A DNA stretch of 64,000 nucleotides from Diphasiastrum complanatum (GCA_029204225.1 CM055102.1:30665632-30729631); one strand, 5' to 3'; positions 9,969-22,289 are shown, counted from the first letter of the stretch. The notes: generated from the letters alone by a model not told the origin. Made by a program: numbers and translations.

Positions 9969-11559
9969 CTTCTAAGGACCGACCAACGAGCGAAAACAAA
10001 GCCCAACAACATATCTTACAACGACGAGAATAAAAGCATGGCTGAGTCGGCAAAAAGACTCAGATCTAATTGTAAATATAACGTTAGACACCCTTAGATG
10101 GTGCTTTGTACTCGTAAGCCAATGGCACGAGAAATAGAAATAGATCTGTACTCCAATGGCCAAAAATAAGAAAGGACCCAAAGTAGTTAAAAATACAATT
10201 TAGTTATAACTTTTTAAATAGTCAAGTTCTTATGGCACATGGTTTTGGGTGCACGAAAAACCCTAACCCTAGATTTTTCTACATAAGGGCATGTGACCCC
10301 ATTTTGTAATCACTTTTCATGTGTAAGAATAAAGATTGAGAGAGAGAGAAGAGAAGCCTCCTCCTCTGTTTTTCTTACTTTGTGAAGCCCTCCTATTTTG
10401 CTATCTATTGTATGCTTGATTGTGGATGTATGAATGCTTGATTGTTGTATCATAATCATGTTATCACATACTAGAATGATCATTAGCTCATGCTTTCATC
10501 CGTCATTATACAAAATCACACATTTGCAAAATAGGTGTTAGAAAAACCCATTGTTGTGATCAATAAGATCCATTAGGTAGGTTTACTTTCATTGCTCCCC
10601 TCCCTTGAGAAGACAAGCCTCAAGAGGAGAAGATCTAGAGCTCAAAAAACTAGATTATCCAAGAAAGCCAAGATCGCCACATATCAAAACCAAAACCCAA
10701 AAAGAGCCAAGAAATTAGTCAAGAACCTCATCTCTCATCTAAGCCATTTCTTAGTAGGCTTAGATCCCATTTAAATCCGTAGCTTAACCCCCTCCCCATT
10801 GGATGAAAGATCGTACTACATGACAACTCACCCGGTTGGAAATCCAAACCCCGACTTTACCCTCTTGAATGCGACAATTAAAGGCACAGAAAGTGTCCGA
10901 CATTTTTTTGGCACCGATGGCGGGGAGACGATGCTAAGCTACTATTTAGATGGGTTTTGTTTGATTTTTCATTGCATTTTTGACAGGTTCTTTATTCGTC
11001 TACAAGCTTTTTTCCTGTTTTTTGTTGCCTTTTTTACTCGCCACTTTTCTAGTGAGCCAAGCAAAGTTCAAGCTCTGTTCTATAGTCTCGACGAGTTATA
11101 ATATATTACTTGCCATCAATGCTTTTACTCGCCCAATCACCTTTTATATGTCAGATCTCTTCTTGACACCTTTTTTTAACCAACTTTACTCACCATCAAA
11201 GCAAGGTGATTAGCAACCTCAAGGCCATCATTCTGGAGATCAGCAAGTTATAAGACTATTACTCACCATTTCAAATTTTTTCATCCATTTTCTCTGTTCC
11301 AGCCATTCTCTATTACTCGCCCAGCTATAACTTTCCAACTAAGTTTTAGTTTTTTTTGTTCATTATTATAATTCGCCATCAATGTAGAGGCATTTACACA
11401 CCTTGATCTATGATCATCTATTAGAACAAGTAGGTAGCTCAGCTAATTATGATTGCTCACGTCCTGTAATTTGAGTTTTGGCCTTTCAATTGGGCCTTCA
11501 ACTGAAAGGCCGTTATAATATGGCTCTTGAACATTGAACATTGGTGTCCAGCCTATAAA
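9969..11559. other. Probable gypsy LTR/leader remnant and low-complexity DNA
   Basis: A stretch ending in AATAAAGATTGAGAGAGAG near 10330 looks like the end of a plant LTR. At 10903-10930 the plus strand has a T-run followed by GGCACCGATGGCGGGGAGAC. This closely resembles the T-rich, GGCGCC-GTTGCCGGGG motif commonly found just before gag in plant Ty3/gypsy elements. A basic-rich open frame (10592-10774) between them has no known domain. No gag or pol follows. The identification rests on one short motif. Confidence 0.35.
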
Positions 11560-11720
11560 CGTGTGACACGTGTCCAATAGGGAGCCAAAATGCAAATTAC
11601 GGTGCGCGCCGCTAGCCCATATCAGATGATGGCGAGCGATTGAGGGGAGAGAGCGCGCAGGTTGATGCGATGGCCGTCTGAGTGAGAGCGAGCGAGCCGG
11701 GGTATAAAGGAGAGCGAGGG
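11560..11720 (+). promoter_or_regulatory. Promoter-like GC-rich island without a gene
   Basis: On the plus strand, in order: CACGTG (11567-11572), CCAAT (11574-11578), ATGCAAAT octamer (11590-11597), a GC-rich stretch with GCGCGC and repeated GAGCGAGCGA, then TATAAA (11703-11708). The order and spacing are those of a plant promoter. No coding exon is evident before the histone gene on the opposite strand, so this may be an orphaned promoter or the start of a non-coding transcript. Confidence 0.35.
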
Positions 11721-12188
11721 TGCTGCCGGGGTCACGGATGCTCGCTGCAGATTAGCCTTTGTTTTAGGAGGATTTATTTTTCAAAAAACAACATGCATTG
11801 AAAGATATCGGATATTAATGAACACTCGAAAGGTTTCCCAAGTACTGCTTCAAGATGTTTGACCGATTTGAGACATAATCAAAGGAAATGACAAAATTAA
11901 AACCTCTAAATTGGTTAAATTTCTGATTCTGGCTACGAGAGAGAAATTACATTCAAATGCAGATAATGCTACTAATAGATTGAAAGCAGCTATAGCTTGG
12001 AATGTATTAAAATGATTTAACATTAGAAAATGTGGCATTATACGATCAAGATGACTCCAAAAATGTATAAACACTAATAACGTCTCCAAAGCCTAAAGAA
12101 ACGGTCTACAGAAACCGCTGAGAGTCGATGCATTAATCAGATTTGTGGTGTAAAAATACAACGTAAGGAAAAATGAAAAGACAGAATT
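11721..12188. other. 3' flank of histone H3, no gene seen
   Basis: The segment is AT-rich and lies between the promoter-like island and the H3 stop codon. It presumably includes the H3 3' UTR (minus strand). No animal-type histone stem-loop was recognised, as expected for a plant gene with polyadenylated mRNA. Confidence 0.4.
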
Positions 12189-12608
<420 letters not shown>

Positions 12609-12714
12609 CTAAGCTTCTGCTTCGAAGGTACAGGGAATCTTGATCGAGGGAGAAAGGGATCGATATTGAGCTCTGGAGTCTAGGAAATGGAAAGCATAGG
12701 AGAGTTTATGTACA

Positions 12715-12860
12715 GGAAAGATGTTCGTAATATGCGAACTCAGTTTGGCAGCTGATTTGTGCTCCAATCAGATGACTTGGATTGCGTGGCACGGATAGCG
12801 TCTCGGATCGATGTTGGTCAGTTCTCAGCGTTAGATCGTATCTGAAGCGTCCCCGCCCGC
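12715..12860 (-). promoter_or_regulatory. Histone H3 promoter region
   Basis: Read on the minus strand from distal to proximal: a GC box (plus-strand CCCCGCCCGC, 12851-12860); GATCCGAG (12809-12802), one mismatch from the plant histone octamer GATCCGCG; an inverted CCAAT box (12764-12770 on the plus strand); and a weak TATA-like TACATAAA (12722-12715), about 115 bp before the ATG. The combination fits S-phase histone promoters of plants. Site calls are by eye. Confidence 0.5.
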
Positions 12861-12984
12861 CTTGGACCTTAGTCTTTTTTGCCGGGAAAACTTGCTTCAA
12901 ATTGTGCACCTTTCACAACATTGAGATATTCAGGGGGACAAGGTCCTATTGTGATTGGGGGAAGGGGGGCCTTAAAGGCATTGC

Positions 12985-13019
12985 CTGGGGGTTTGGCCCC
13001 AGCACGCCCAAACCCCCAG
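12985..13019. repeat. Perfect 12-bp GC-rich hairpin upstream of H3
   Basis: CTGGGGGTTTGG at 12985-12996 is the exact reverse complement of 13008-13019, with an 11-nt loop. It lies about 390 bp upstream of the H3 start, within a local GC-rich patch (12957-13060). Confidence 0.6.
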
Positions 13020-13379
13020 CACGCTGCCAATGAACCATGTGACATGGGCAGGGGCAGCAAATGGTCGAAAAGAATTTAGAGTTTTTTTTATTTTTTTCAG
13101 TTTTGAGCATTATAGCACGCACTATGTGTAGGCACGCAAGCATCAAAAGACATGCAGGTGCAAGCACACGAGCACAAGTAGGCAACAGATTTTTGGCGGT
13201 CTCAAGCTTTTGAGGATGCGCAGGTGCGGACACAAAATTTTCATTTTTCGAGATTATATTAAGGCGTTTGGTGAGACAGAGCATTGCATAGCTAATGTTA
13301 ATGACATTAGCTTTCAACGCCAGTTTAAGATAGCTTTAAACGTCAATTTAAAATTGATTGTAATGAAACTGGTATTGCT

Positions 13380-13887
13380 TTGTTGTGGGACAAACAATAT
13401 TCCAGTTCAACAATATGGTTACCTCTAATGTGCCTTCTGCTCAAGTCAAGATCACACAATTGCCCCCTTTACTCAACAATGGACCTATTTCATGAAACAA
13501 CAGAAAACAGACATCTATTGTCTTATTCTCTATTCAGAAAAAGTATATCTCTACAACATGTTGTAAAAGAATGTGTTTGGCTAAGACATTTACTCTCTGA
13601 TATTGGACTAGTTCAGATTACTCCAACTCAAACTTTTTGTGACAGTCAAAGTACTATATCATTGTCATTGAATCTCATCTTCCACTTCAAGAATAAAGAT
13701 ATTAAGATAAAACATCATTATGTTAGAGAGAAAGTCTTAAATAGAGAAGTTATTTGATTTTCTACATAACACAGTTCATGGTTGCAAACATTTTCACTAA
13801 GGCTCTAAATTCAAAGAGCCATAATAAATTTTGGGCAATGATAAAGTTAAGGAGAAGGAAGTTATAAGATTTTCCATTAAGGGAGAG
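13380..13887 (+). pseudogene. Ty1/copia RNase H tail
   Basis: The plus-strand frame shows the end of a copia polyprotein: CVWLRHLLSDIG, then TQTFCDSQSTISLS (the DNQSAI block of copia RNase H), then FHFKNKDIKIKHHYVREKV (the HxRxKHIxxxxHxVRE block). Stops follow from 13755, but the KALN-like motif and polypurine run AAGGGAGAG (13879-13887) sit where expected. The rest of the element is missing upstream. Confidence 0.75.
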
Positions 13888-14466
13888 TGTTAGAATTGTT
13901 GGAGTTTAATGTTACTCCTATTCACCTGATTCTATCCTCGGGGTACTCCTGTATACTATTAATACTCACTCTCTACAACAATATGCATAAATGAACTGTT
14001 ATTCGAGACAGTCTACAGATTTACATGCATATTTAAATAGTCTACAGAAATACACGGATATTCGAAGTAGAGCAACAAATCAACTCCGGCACTATCGGCA
14101 CTGTAGTCACTATCGTGACATTGTCGACTGTCCACTATCGGCATTGTCGAGGTATCGACACTATCAAACTATCGACTGTTGAATGGTACCACTCAAAATG
14201 GAGCGCTTCATCTGTCAAATCCTAAAAAAACTACACATTCGAACATGCCACTGTATACAGTAGCTACTCATTGTCAGAGTCTCATCACTCACAGTTCAAT
14301 TTAGACTCTTCTTGTGAACTTTTACATCATGCCTAAACACCAGTTCACAAGAACAAGTTAGACGATAAACTCTATCACCTCATATACATATATATACTAG
14401 TAAAGAGTGCTCGTCGTTGACGGGCAATGGTGGACGTGCGTCGATGGCAGACGTGCGTTGATGGCG
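13888..14466 (+). repeat. Putative 3' LTR start of the copia remnant, with CACTATCG-like repeats
   Basis: TGTTAGAATTGT at 13888, directly after the polypurine run, is a typical copia LTR start. Within it, 14089-14180 consists of degenerate units of the type CACTATCGRCATTGTCG. The LTR end was not found because no second copy is present in the window, so the right border is a guess. Confidence 0.45.
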
Positions 14467-14519
14467 AATGTGCGTGCATGCGTGTGTGCGTGCCCTAATG
14501 GCTTTGTGTATGTGTGTAC

Positions 14520-14560
<41 letters not shown>

Positions 14561-14661
14561 CGAGTGTGTGTATGTGCATGTGATGTGTGTGCCATGTGTG
14601 TGTTTATGGAGGGGGTGTGTGTGTGTATGCATGTGTTTATGGAGTGTGTGTGTGTGGGTTT

Positions 14662-14700
<39 letters not shown>

Positions 14701-14741
14701 TGTGGATTAGGATTAGGTTGTAGCTTTAGGCTTAGGCTTGC

Positions 14742-14785
<44 letters not shown>
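14467..14785. repeat. (TG)n microsatellite block
   Basis: Three long TG runs (about 14520-14552, 14660-14698 and 14740-14784) are separated by TG-rich and TTAGG/TTTAGGG-like interruptions. Long cysteine/valine frames across it are an artefact of the repeat. Confidence 0.95.
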
Positions 14786-16196
14786 GTCAAAATCTCTCAA
14801 AACTGTTAAATACTTCACTCTTTTGTGAATCTCATAGTCTAATTTTTCAGTGTCAGCAAATCCATTAAAATTTTTCAGAAACATTATAATTCATTATTGT
14901 AACAGTGCATTATTATCTCACATATTAATGCATCAATCATCTACATAGATCTGACATCCTATTTCCACAATAATTATAACCCAATCATGATCAAGAAAAG
15001 TAAACAAAGAACAATCAAAGCAAAATCAAAAGCACAAACATATCTTCATATATATAATATTCAATACCTCCAATGAAGAGCTTGGATGAGGACATTGAGT
15101 GGGCTATCTCGTACAAAGGCAGGTAAGATTTTGGAGCACAGTGGATCTGCGCCAAAAATCTAGGGCCTGAACCTCATAAACTACCTGAGCAAAACAAATG
15201 AATTATATATGAATCAAAACTTTGAAGTTTCAAGAAGACTTTTGAGATTCTTGAGTAACCTGCACCAATTGACCAGCCAAAAAAACCTGTGATTCTCCAC
15301 AAAAAAGCCACACATAAAATCCACAGAATGTGATTGAAAGACTTCATAAAATTGCTTCTCTGTTCACAAGATTATTGTGGAAGACTATTCAAATACTTTC
15401 CTTGAATACAAAGAAATGGTTTATTTGCAAGAGAACAACTCAGCTTTGTGGCACCCACACCTGCATGCAAAGCAATGAGATCGAAAAAGACACAAATGTG
15501 ATGGAGAAACAACAGGGAACTTCAAATTGTCATGCTCCAAACTTGAAATTGTCACGCTCCAAGGGTGATCTGCATTTCCGAAAGACCTTTTAAAGGACTG
15601 AGTAGTTCTCAAAGCTCAGGCTGATTTAAATTGGCACATGACATTCCTCCCACAGTTGCATCTACTGATACTTTGAACAAAGAGATCAAAAGCAATCTAC
15701 AATTCCATTTGAGCATGAAACACTTTCTACTTTCAGTGTGCTGCACAGCTTCTTTCTTACAACTAGGCGATTGAAAACAAATTCTGTAGATTTGAGTTGC
15801 TCACACCAAAATTGTGCAAGATAACATCAATGAGGTGCTTCAATTGCAAAATGCTAAAATAAAAATGTCTACAGAGGACATTTTTATGGGGAGAGAGGTT
15901 CTTCACGCGGGAGCCCTACAAGCTACAACTTGAACATTTGAGAGGGGCTACATCATCCCTGACTATGGATAAGGGCTACAACATTCAAGATATGTCTTGA
16001 AGGCTCCTTGCGCCAAAGTAAACTTTAAATGAAAATCTACATCATAAGTTCAAACTTGTGTGAATGCAAGCAAGCAACGCTTTGGTGTTGTTGATGGTGG
16101 CGATGGTGGTAGTGCGACCAAGGCAGCTGCACTGACCAGATTTTGCACGCCTTTTGCGCTTTGCTCTTCTCTGTTTCCTATTGTTGCTGGCTATGG
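14786..16196. other. AT-rich intergenic, no gene seen
   Basis: No domain or credible gene model was seen. One short open segment with an ATG at 15074 followed by a good donor (GGCAG/GTAAGA, about 15120) could be an orphan exon, but nothing supports it further. Confidence 0.35.
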
Positions 16197-16334
16197 CCGT
16201 GGCTTCTGGAGCAGGCATTTAATCTTTTTCTTGTAGCAATTGAGCACAAAAAGTGCTCTCCTGGCTATGGTCGTGGCTTCTGGAGCAGGCATTTGATCTT
16301 TTTCTTGTAGCAATTGAGCACAAAAAGTGCTCTC
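16197..16334. repeat. 64-bp tandem duplication
   Basis: The unit beginning CTGGCTATGGYCGTGGCTTC occurs at 16197 and again at 16261. The two copies are nearly identical (C/T and A/G differences), ending AAAAAGTGCTCTC. The few mismatches imply a fairly recent duplication. Confidence 0.85.
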
Positions 16335-16539
16335 CATGAAGAAAGCAACCCAACACCTTTAGCAATCTCAAACAGATAATTGTCTACCCAAATGTCCTCT
16401 TTGCAGCCGAGAATGACTCTCACCACGGCTCTATTGATATCTAAGAACCCTGTTGTCCTGCTGTCCAATCTTTCTACGAGAAGAACATGTTGCCGTATTG
16501 TCCTAAACCCTGTTGTCCTGTTGTCCTAAACCCTGTTGC

Positions 16540-16790
16540 CTTCACTGTGCAGAACAATCAACTGGTTGGTCCGATTCCTTTATTTAATTCTTTTGTAAAT
16601 TTATTATCTTTTGGGAACAGTTTCTGTCAATCCAAGCTAGGGATGGCTTGTGCACTTGAGGTTAATGCTCGACTGACGTTCATCAGCGATGTGGGTTATC
16701 CATTTACAATCACATCAAGTTGGGTAGGTGGTAATCCATGCGTCGGATGGCAAGGTATTGCCTGGGATTCATCTGGTGGGCATGTGTCTT
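16540..16790 (+). pseudogene. TMK-type LRR receptor kinase ectodomain fragment
   Basis: A single frame reads NNQLVGPIPLF (end of an LRR), then NSFCQSKLGMAC, then the island pattern YPFTITSSWVGGNPCVGW followed by QGIAWDSSG. This order (NxFC, Gxx-C, SWxGNDPCxxWxGIxC) is characteristic of the non-LRR island in TMK-family receptor-like kinases, which sit in the plasma membrane and act in auxin signalling. The invariant Cys after GI is Trp here. The next LRRs, the transmembrane segment and the kinase are absent, and the frame runs into minus-strand copia sequence. It is a gene fragment, perhaps carried or truncated by the neighbouring retroelement. Confidence 0.7.
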
Positions 16791-17032
16791 CCATCTTATG
16801 GAGCTCCCTTTGCATCCACAACACCTCCTCATAGCACCAATTTAATGTTTGCTGCTTTCCTTGCATCCATACCATCTCCTCAGAACACCAATCCACCAAT
16901 CCAACATCAGCGAGGAATGAGGGTGAGGAATAAGGAGGCCGATGGAGTGCATGAGCACCGATGACGAAGGAGGAGAATCGATGGAAAGTGCAGGAGCACA
17001 AATGACGAAGGAGCTATGTTGCATCAGAACTA

Positions 17033-18790
17033 CGTTTTGACCAACTTTGGTTTTCAATGTGTTTGCTCCGTGCATGGAAAACTGGATTATTTGCAAGAGC
17101 TTGAGTAGAAATGTTGTCATTCTTGATAATTGGAAGATCTTCATCTGATAACACTTTAGTTCCAAAAGTAGTCTTTTGATCCATAAAACCTCCTTTGTTG
17201 TGGTTGTAAGAGATTTGTACTCAGCTTCAAAGGATGATAAGGAAATAGTTGTCTGCTTCTTTGATAGCCAAGAAACCGAATTCCCTCCAAGAAATATAGT
17301 GTGCACTTGTGGATTTTATATCCAACCTATCTCCTGCAAAATCTGAAAAAGCAATCAAAGTCAGATCTTCTCCCTTGTAGAATAATCCATAATCTAAGGT
17401 AGAAGATATATACCTCAAGATTCTTTTAGCCAACTTCCAGTGATATAACTTTGGATCCTGCATGTGTTGACTTAGCCTATGAACACAAAAGCTTAGATCA
17501 GGCCTAGTCACTTTTAACCAAATAAGTGAGCCAATAAGATTCCTATAAAGAGTGATGTCCTCAAAGGATTTTTCATCATCTTTCATAGGAACTTTTACAG
17601 TGTGCTCCATAGGTGTATCTATGTCTTTACAATTTTCCATCTGGAATTTCTCGGGCATGGAAAGTGCATATCTACTTTGGCTTATGAATGCATGACCTTT
17701 CCAAAAATCTATTTCAAGGCCAAGAATATAGTGAATAACTCCTAAGTCTTGCATCTTAAACTCAGTACCAAGTGCATGCTTAGTTTCTTCAACTAGCTTC
17801 TCATTATTTCCACAAAGAATGATATGATCTACATAGATGAGAAGAATAATCACAAAGTTATCTACAAACTTATAATACAGAGAAGAGTCATATTCACTTA
17901 GACAAAATCCGAGTGATATGAGATAGGAGTTGAGCCTTGCATACCAAGACCTTGGTGCTTGTTTCAGTCCATAGAGGCTTTTGAACAAAAGATAAACTTT
18001 TGATCCATCACCTTCTTTCACAAAGCCTGGAGGTTGCTCCATGTAAATCTCCTCCTCAAGGTAACCATTGAGAAATGCATTAGAAACATCAAGCTGGAAC
18101 ATACTCCAATTGTGAAAACATGCAAGAGATATAAGTATTCGGATTGTTACAATCTTTGCAACTGGTGCAAAGGTGTCTTCATAGTCATGACCTTTGATTT
18201 GTGACTAGCCTTTGGCACAAAGTCTTGCTTTATACTTTTTGATAGATCCATCATGATTATACTTGATTCTGAAATCCCACTTACATCCAATCACATGCAT
18301 GTTGTTTGGTGGCTCCACAAGCTCCCATGTGTTGTTTGACATCAAGGCTTCAGACTCTTGGATCATTGCTTCAACCTACATCTTGGATTGAAGAGCTTCT
18401 TGGACATTTTTAGGCTCTTCATCTGATATGAAGAGAGCATGATAGGAAGTTTCACCTTCCACTTGCCTTCCTTCTTCATCATATGTGAGCCTCCTTGGCT
18501 CAGATCTTGCTCATGTAGATATTCTTGGTGTGCTAGCTTGAATTTGCTCCTCCTCAAGCCTCGGCCTCACCACCTCTTGAGCAACATCAGGATTGATGAT
18601 TGATCTTGCATGAGACTCCTTGATCTGCGCATCATCCAAGTTAAACTTCTGATCTTCATGGAAGATCACATCTCTACTAACAACATTCTTGTTAGTAGAA
18701 GAAAGATATACTTTGTATGTGCTTTCCATATGTCTCTTTGTTTTGCCACTTGTATATGCCATTGATGGTTTCATCTTTGGTTTCTTGAAA
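17033..18790 (-). mobile_element. Truncated Ty1/copia pol (integrase tail, RT, RNase H)
   Basis: On the minus strand: the integrase C-terminal block (YKVYLSSTNKNVVSRDVIF, about 18720), then RT (FQLDVSNAFLNGYLEEEIYM, LYGLKQAPRSWY, LGLEIDF, IGSLIWLKVTRPDLSF) at 18100-17300, then RNase H (SWLSKKQTTISLSS, NNPVFHARSKHIE). The RT catalytic YVDD box reads YVDH, so the polymerase is dead. The N-terminal part of RT before FQLDV and the RNase H domain contain stops and frameshifts. Gag, protease and the catalytic integrase core are missing, and no LTRs were seen. At 16840-17030 the RNase H KEVLWIK region appears twice more in decayed form. Confidence 0.9.
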
Positions 18791-20764
18791 GATTCTATCT
18801 TCTAGGAGGTCTGTATCATCCATTTGCCTCTGGGTGTTTCCGTGGTTATTCTCTCAGTTGAAGTTCCAGTCTCAAGGAAAACTTTTGATCTGCAGGTTGC
18901 ACAAACTTTGATTATCAGTCTCAAGGGGATGGACTTATCAAAAATTGGTGGTAGGAACAGATTTGGATGGACGATTTGATAACAGTAAGAAAACATGATG
19001 AAGGCTTGGTGAAAGAATGAAGGAACTATTAGTTCTACAGTTACAGCCTTGGACCCTTGTAATGTCGAGCTTTGAACACCACTTGCTGGGTGAGGAGCTT
19101 GTTTTATTTTGTAGGTTCACAGTTGTCTTCATCTTTCTTTTCTACAGCTCTTTCTTTTGATCCGTTACTTTTGGATCTCTTTGGGCTTCGTAGGAGGGGA
19201 TTCAACTATCATTGCTCCAGAGAGTTTATTTTGATCAAGGTTGATCTGACTCATCTGTTGCTTAGGTTTTGTCCTTTCCTCCTCAGCTTCCTGGATCTTT
19301 CTCTTTATTTCTTCTAGCTGCTTCGCCTGCTTCTGTAGATCTTCTCCAGTTGAAAAACCAATGTAGGTGGTAGTTGGTCTCCGCAAGACACTTGCAATGA
19401 TCTATCAGCTGCTTTGGTAAGACTATAAAAAATTGGAGATTTCTCAGAAGAACAGTGAAATGATGAAAAACAAACAGATGGAAGGAAGGGCGGTGGTGAC
19501 AACGGTAGATGGTGTGGACGATAGACATGAGAATGGGCATAGAAATATGGCAAGAGATTGGTTGAAGAAGGAGACTGATTTTTCAAAGCCTGTGTTTCTC
19601 TTTTCTGAAGGATCTTCGTCATGACTGGAATACCACTTCTGATTGAGTCTCTTCGGTTACCCATCTGTCGTCTTTAGCCTTGTCTTTTCATATTTGACTT
19701 GTGACCTTGGTTGTCGATCTTGCTGATGTTGTTGCAGGCAGCGTAACTGCTCCATTGAATCCAAGTAGATCCACTCTCCCTCCCCCCCAAATCTGTTGGT
19801 GGGGATGCTGTTTTTGAAAATTGTTCATGCTCAAGATTGGATTGGCGTGTGGAACACATAGTTGAAAACACGTTGAACATGTGACTGGACTAAAGATTGA
19901 ACAGATTTTAACTAAATTTGTTTCGATCTTGCTGTAGTTGACTCCAAGATGAATATGGTAATGAGACGCAAGAATTAACTCTGACTTGACATGGATTTCT
20001 CATAATTCTCAAAAATCCTAAATTACTGTACAAGGGAATCTGAAGATGGATAGATGAATGAAGATGTGTTCTTGAGATGCTCTACGGAAGACTCTCGTGT
20101 AGTAGCTATTCCATATGCAAAAATCAATCACACAAAATAGGTGAAGAGAAACAAGGAAATAAACAAACGTGACAAAGAGTGAGAACTGTATATCACTTGT
20201 CAAACAAAACTTGCATTCATCAACATTGATAATGTACCTTGATAGTTGCAATATTTCAGTTGTTTTGTAGAGTAATGTGATTTACTCTGACATGCCCTTG
20301 TCAAAACAAGGCAGTGTGGGTGACACTAAAATCTACCATCATTGATAGTAGATGAAGTAAGATATAGCTTGAGATGCAGGTATGGATGAGGTACTATGTC
20401 CTGAGGACCTCTATGAACAAGAGATTCAGAACCAAATCTCTATCTGGATTTTCGAATCCTAGATTTATTATGTATTGGCACATTGGAAATCGTATCAACA
20501 TATGAAAAGACAAAATAGATTTGAGGTTGTAGAAGGGGAGAAAAACTGTCAATTCCCTGGGAAGGTTGCTCTTGGTTGGACATTGTAGCAGATGACGGAA
20601 TATCGGTTTCACTTTCTTTCGACAAGGACTCATTTCATATTGTCCTTTTTCATTATGGAGCAGGTGTATTGTGCGGTAATGTAGAAGTTTGCAAGAAACT
20701 TTTCGAGTGAGCAGCAGGCTGAGCAGTTGTGTGCTATGGTGCTCGTGTGGGTGTCGTGAGGATC
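18791..20764. other. Decayed retroelement flank, minus strand
   Basis: This stretch separates the copia pol from the gypsy gag. On the minus strand 19165-19386 is lysine/glutamate-rich and could form a coiled coil. Frames at 19314-19880 are open, but no retroviral motif can be named. It may be remains of the gypsy element whose gag lies at 20765-22116 (pol region replaced or decayed), but this is not demonstrated. Confidence 0.3.
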
Positions 20765-22116
20765 CTATCGGGATTCAGAACTGACGTGATGGGCAGGTAG
20801 GATTGTAGTTGGTTGTTTCGGATAGTCTTTGAAACTGTGTTTTCTGATACAGTCAGGACACTCAGCATGGTACTTGGTCTTGACTGGACAATCAACCATG
20901 AAGTGGCCAGTTTCACCACAAATGAAACATCTGGTGTGCAATGGCCCTTGTATAACAGCATAGCCATCTTGTATGGCTAATGGTTCTGGACTTTTTGGTG
21001 GGTATTCATGATAAGTCAAGGAATGTCCAGATGGTGACAGTTGTTCTTCATATTGTTGGACTGTATGTACTTGGATAGGCCGATATGAAGGACAAGCATT
21101 AGTAGGATGCATAGCCCGGCAATGTGGGCACCATATGAGTTTTTGTCTATAAGGTACCTGTGTAGGGTTTGGCTGACCAGGCATATTGCTTTGGATAGAC
21201 TTCAAGGTAGTTTGAAACTCATTGGTGATTTTCTCCATCTGTAGTTGATGTTGCTTACCAAGCAACTCTAGCTGGGATTTCCAAAGCTGATCTCGGGTGT
21301 CCTCGATCGGCTTTGACTCATGGGCAGGAGCATGTGTTGCTCGTCTTTTCCTTGATTCGTCAACATATGATCCTTCATTTTCCTCCTTAATGGCATTAGA
21401 CTAGCTAACTTTAGGCTCGTATATTCGTCATTTGATTTAAGCTCACGTCTAATCCATCTTGGAAGTCCGACTAGGAACCAGATGGTGAGCTTCTGTTTGG
21501 AGGGCTATTCTTGGACTTGACTTTTGAGGCGTTTGAAACGCTCAATATAGTCTCGTACATGTTTGTCTTTTGCCATTTTGATGCTACTCAATTTGACAAA
21601 AGGGCTCTCGATTAAGTGAAAGGGCTTAAAATGCTTGACAAAGGATTCTTTTAAAACTGACCATTCTGTCTTTTCGTCATGATGAAGGTTGAAAAACCAA
21701 TCACGTGCTTTAGCGATCATGATCACCGAAAACAGCTGGACCATACCATTGGGATATGTTTCACCATACACATCACATGCATTCTCAAAGATTTGCAAAA
21801 ATCTTTGAGAGTCCGAACTATCGTCAAACTTTGGTAGATCTAGCTTGGGTGTACATCTTTCAAAATGAGCTCCGTGGGTAGCAGGAACTCCATTAGGGTT
21901 GGTTTTGACCTGTGATGGCTCAGCACCAGAAAAATAGGGTCGTGCGTGTGAAGACTCGACTCTATCAGGTTCTTGTCTCTCGAATGGGTTTGTGGATGGC
22001 TCTTGGAGTTTGACCCGCATTCGATAGAATTTATGGCGTCTGATTTGTTCAACTACAAGGGACCTAACCTCCTATGGATAATCGTCTGGAATTTTAGGGT
22101 CTTTTTGTTGGTCCAT
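20765..22116 (-). mobile_element. Ty3/gypsy-type Gag (decayed), element A
   Basis: The gag start is the ATG at 22114-22116, followed by an in-frame TAG a few codons later (DDYP-stop-EVRS). The capsid-like retrotransposon Gag core follows: LPKFDDSSDSQRFLQIFENA, then ARDWFFNLHH, WSVLKESFVKHF and YIERFKRLKSQVQ. Further on are a CPHCRAMHPTNAC knuckle (CX2CX3HX4C) and a normal CFICGETGHFMVDC knuckle. Stops occur around 21300-21500, and no protease or RT follows. The Gag is clearly related to the one at 35443-37419 (shared WFLVGLPRWIRREL and SNDEYTSLK blocks), so both belong to one family. Confidence 0.8.
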
Positions 22117-22289
22117 TGAGTACTGGTATGAGTTTTTTGATTGTTTTGGATTTTTTGAGTTTTTTGGTGTTTTTGAAAATTTTTGTTTTTTTTTTGACGG
22201 TCCCTATGGATTACAGTTTACGGTCTAGTGTGGTTTACGGTTACGGTGGATTGCGGTTATTTGCACATGCCAAGATTTCCCTACATGAG
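22117..22289. repeat. Gypsy 5' leader, GGTTTACGGTTACGG-like repeats
   Basis: Immediately upstream (minus sense) of the element A gag, 22195-22260 is made of degenerate GGNTTACGGT and GGATTGCGGTT units. The related element has a far longer version at 37490-38260, so this looks like a leader feature of the family. Confidence 0.45.

Noticed and set aside
10592-10774. Basic 60-codon protein resembling a nuclear localisation region
   Set aside because: It is A/G-rich leader-like sequence in a probable LTR element remnant, with no conserved domain and no promoter.
13020-13379. Gene in the segment between the H3 upstream hairpin and the copia tail
   Set aside because: A minus-strand frame to 13317 is open, but it covers the GC-rich hairpin and shows no motif. 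The stretch was left without a call.
14468-14868. Cys/Val-rich and Thr/His-rich open frames of up to 93 codons
   Set aside because: They are translations of the (TG)n microsatellite on both strands, with no unique sequence.
15074-15122. Possible orphan exon with a strong GTAAGA donor
   Set aside because: It is 16 codons with no homology, and no partner exon was found.
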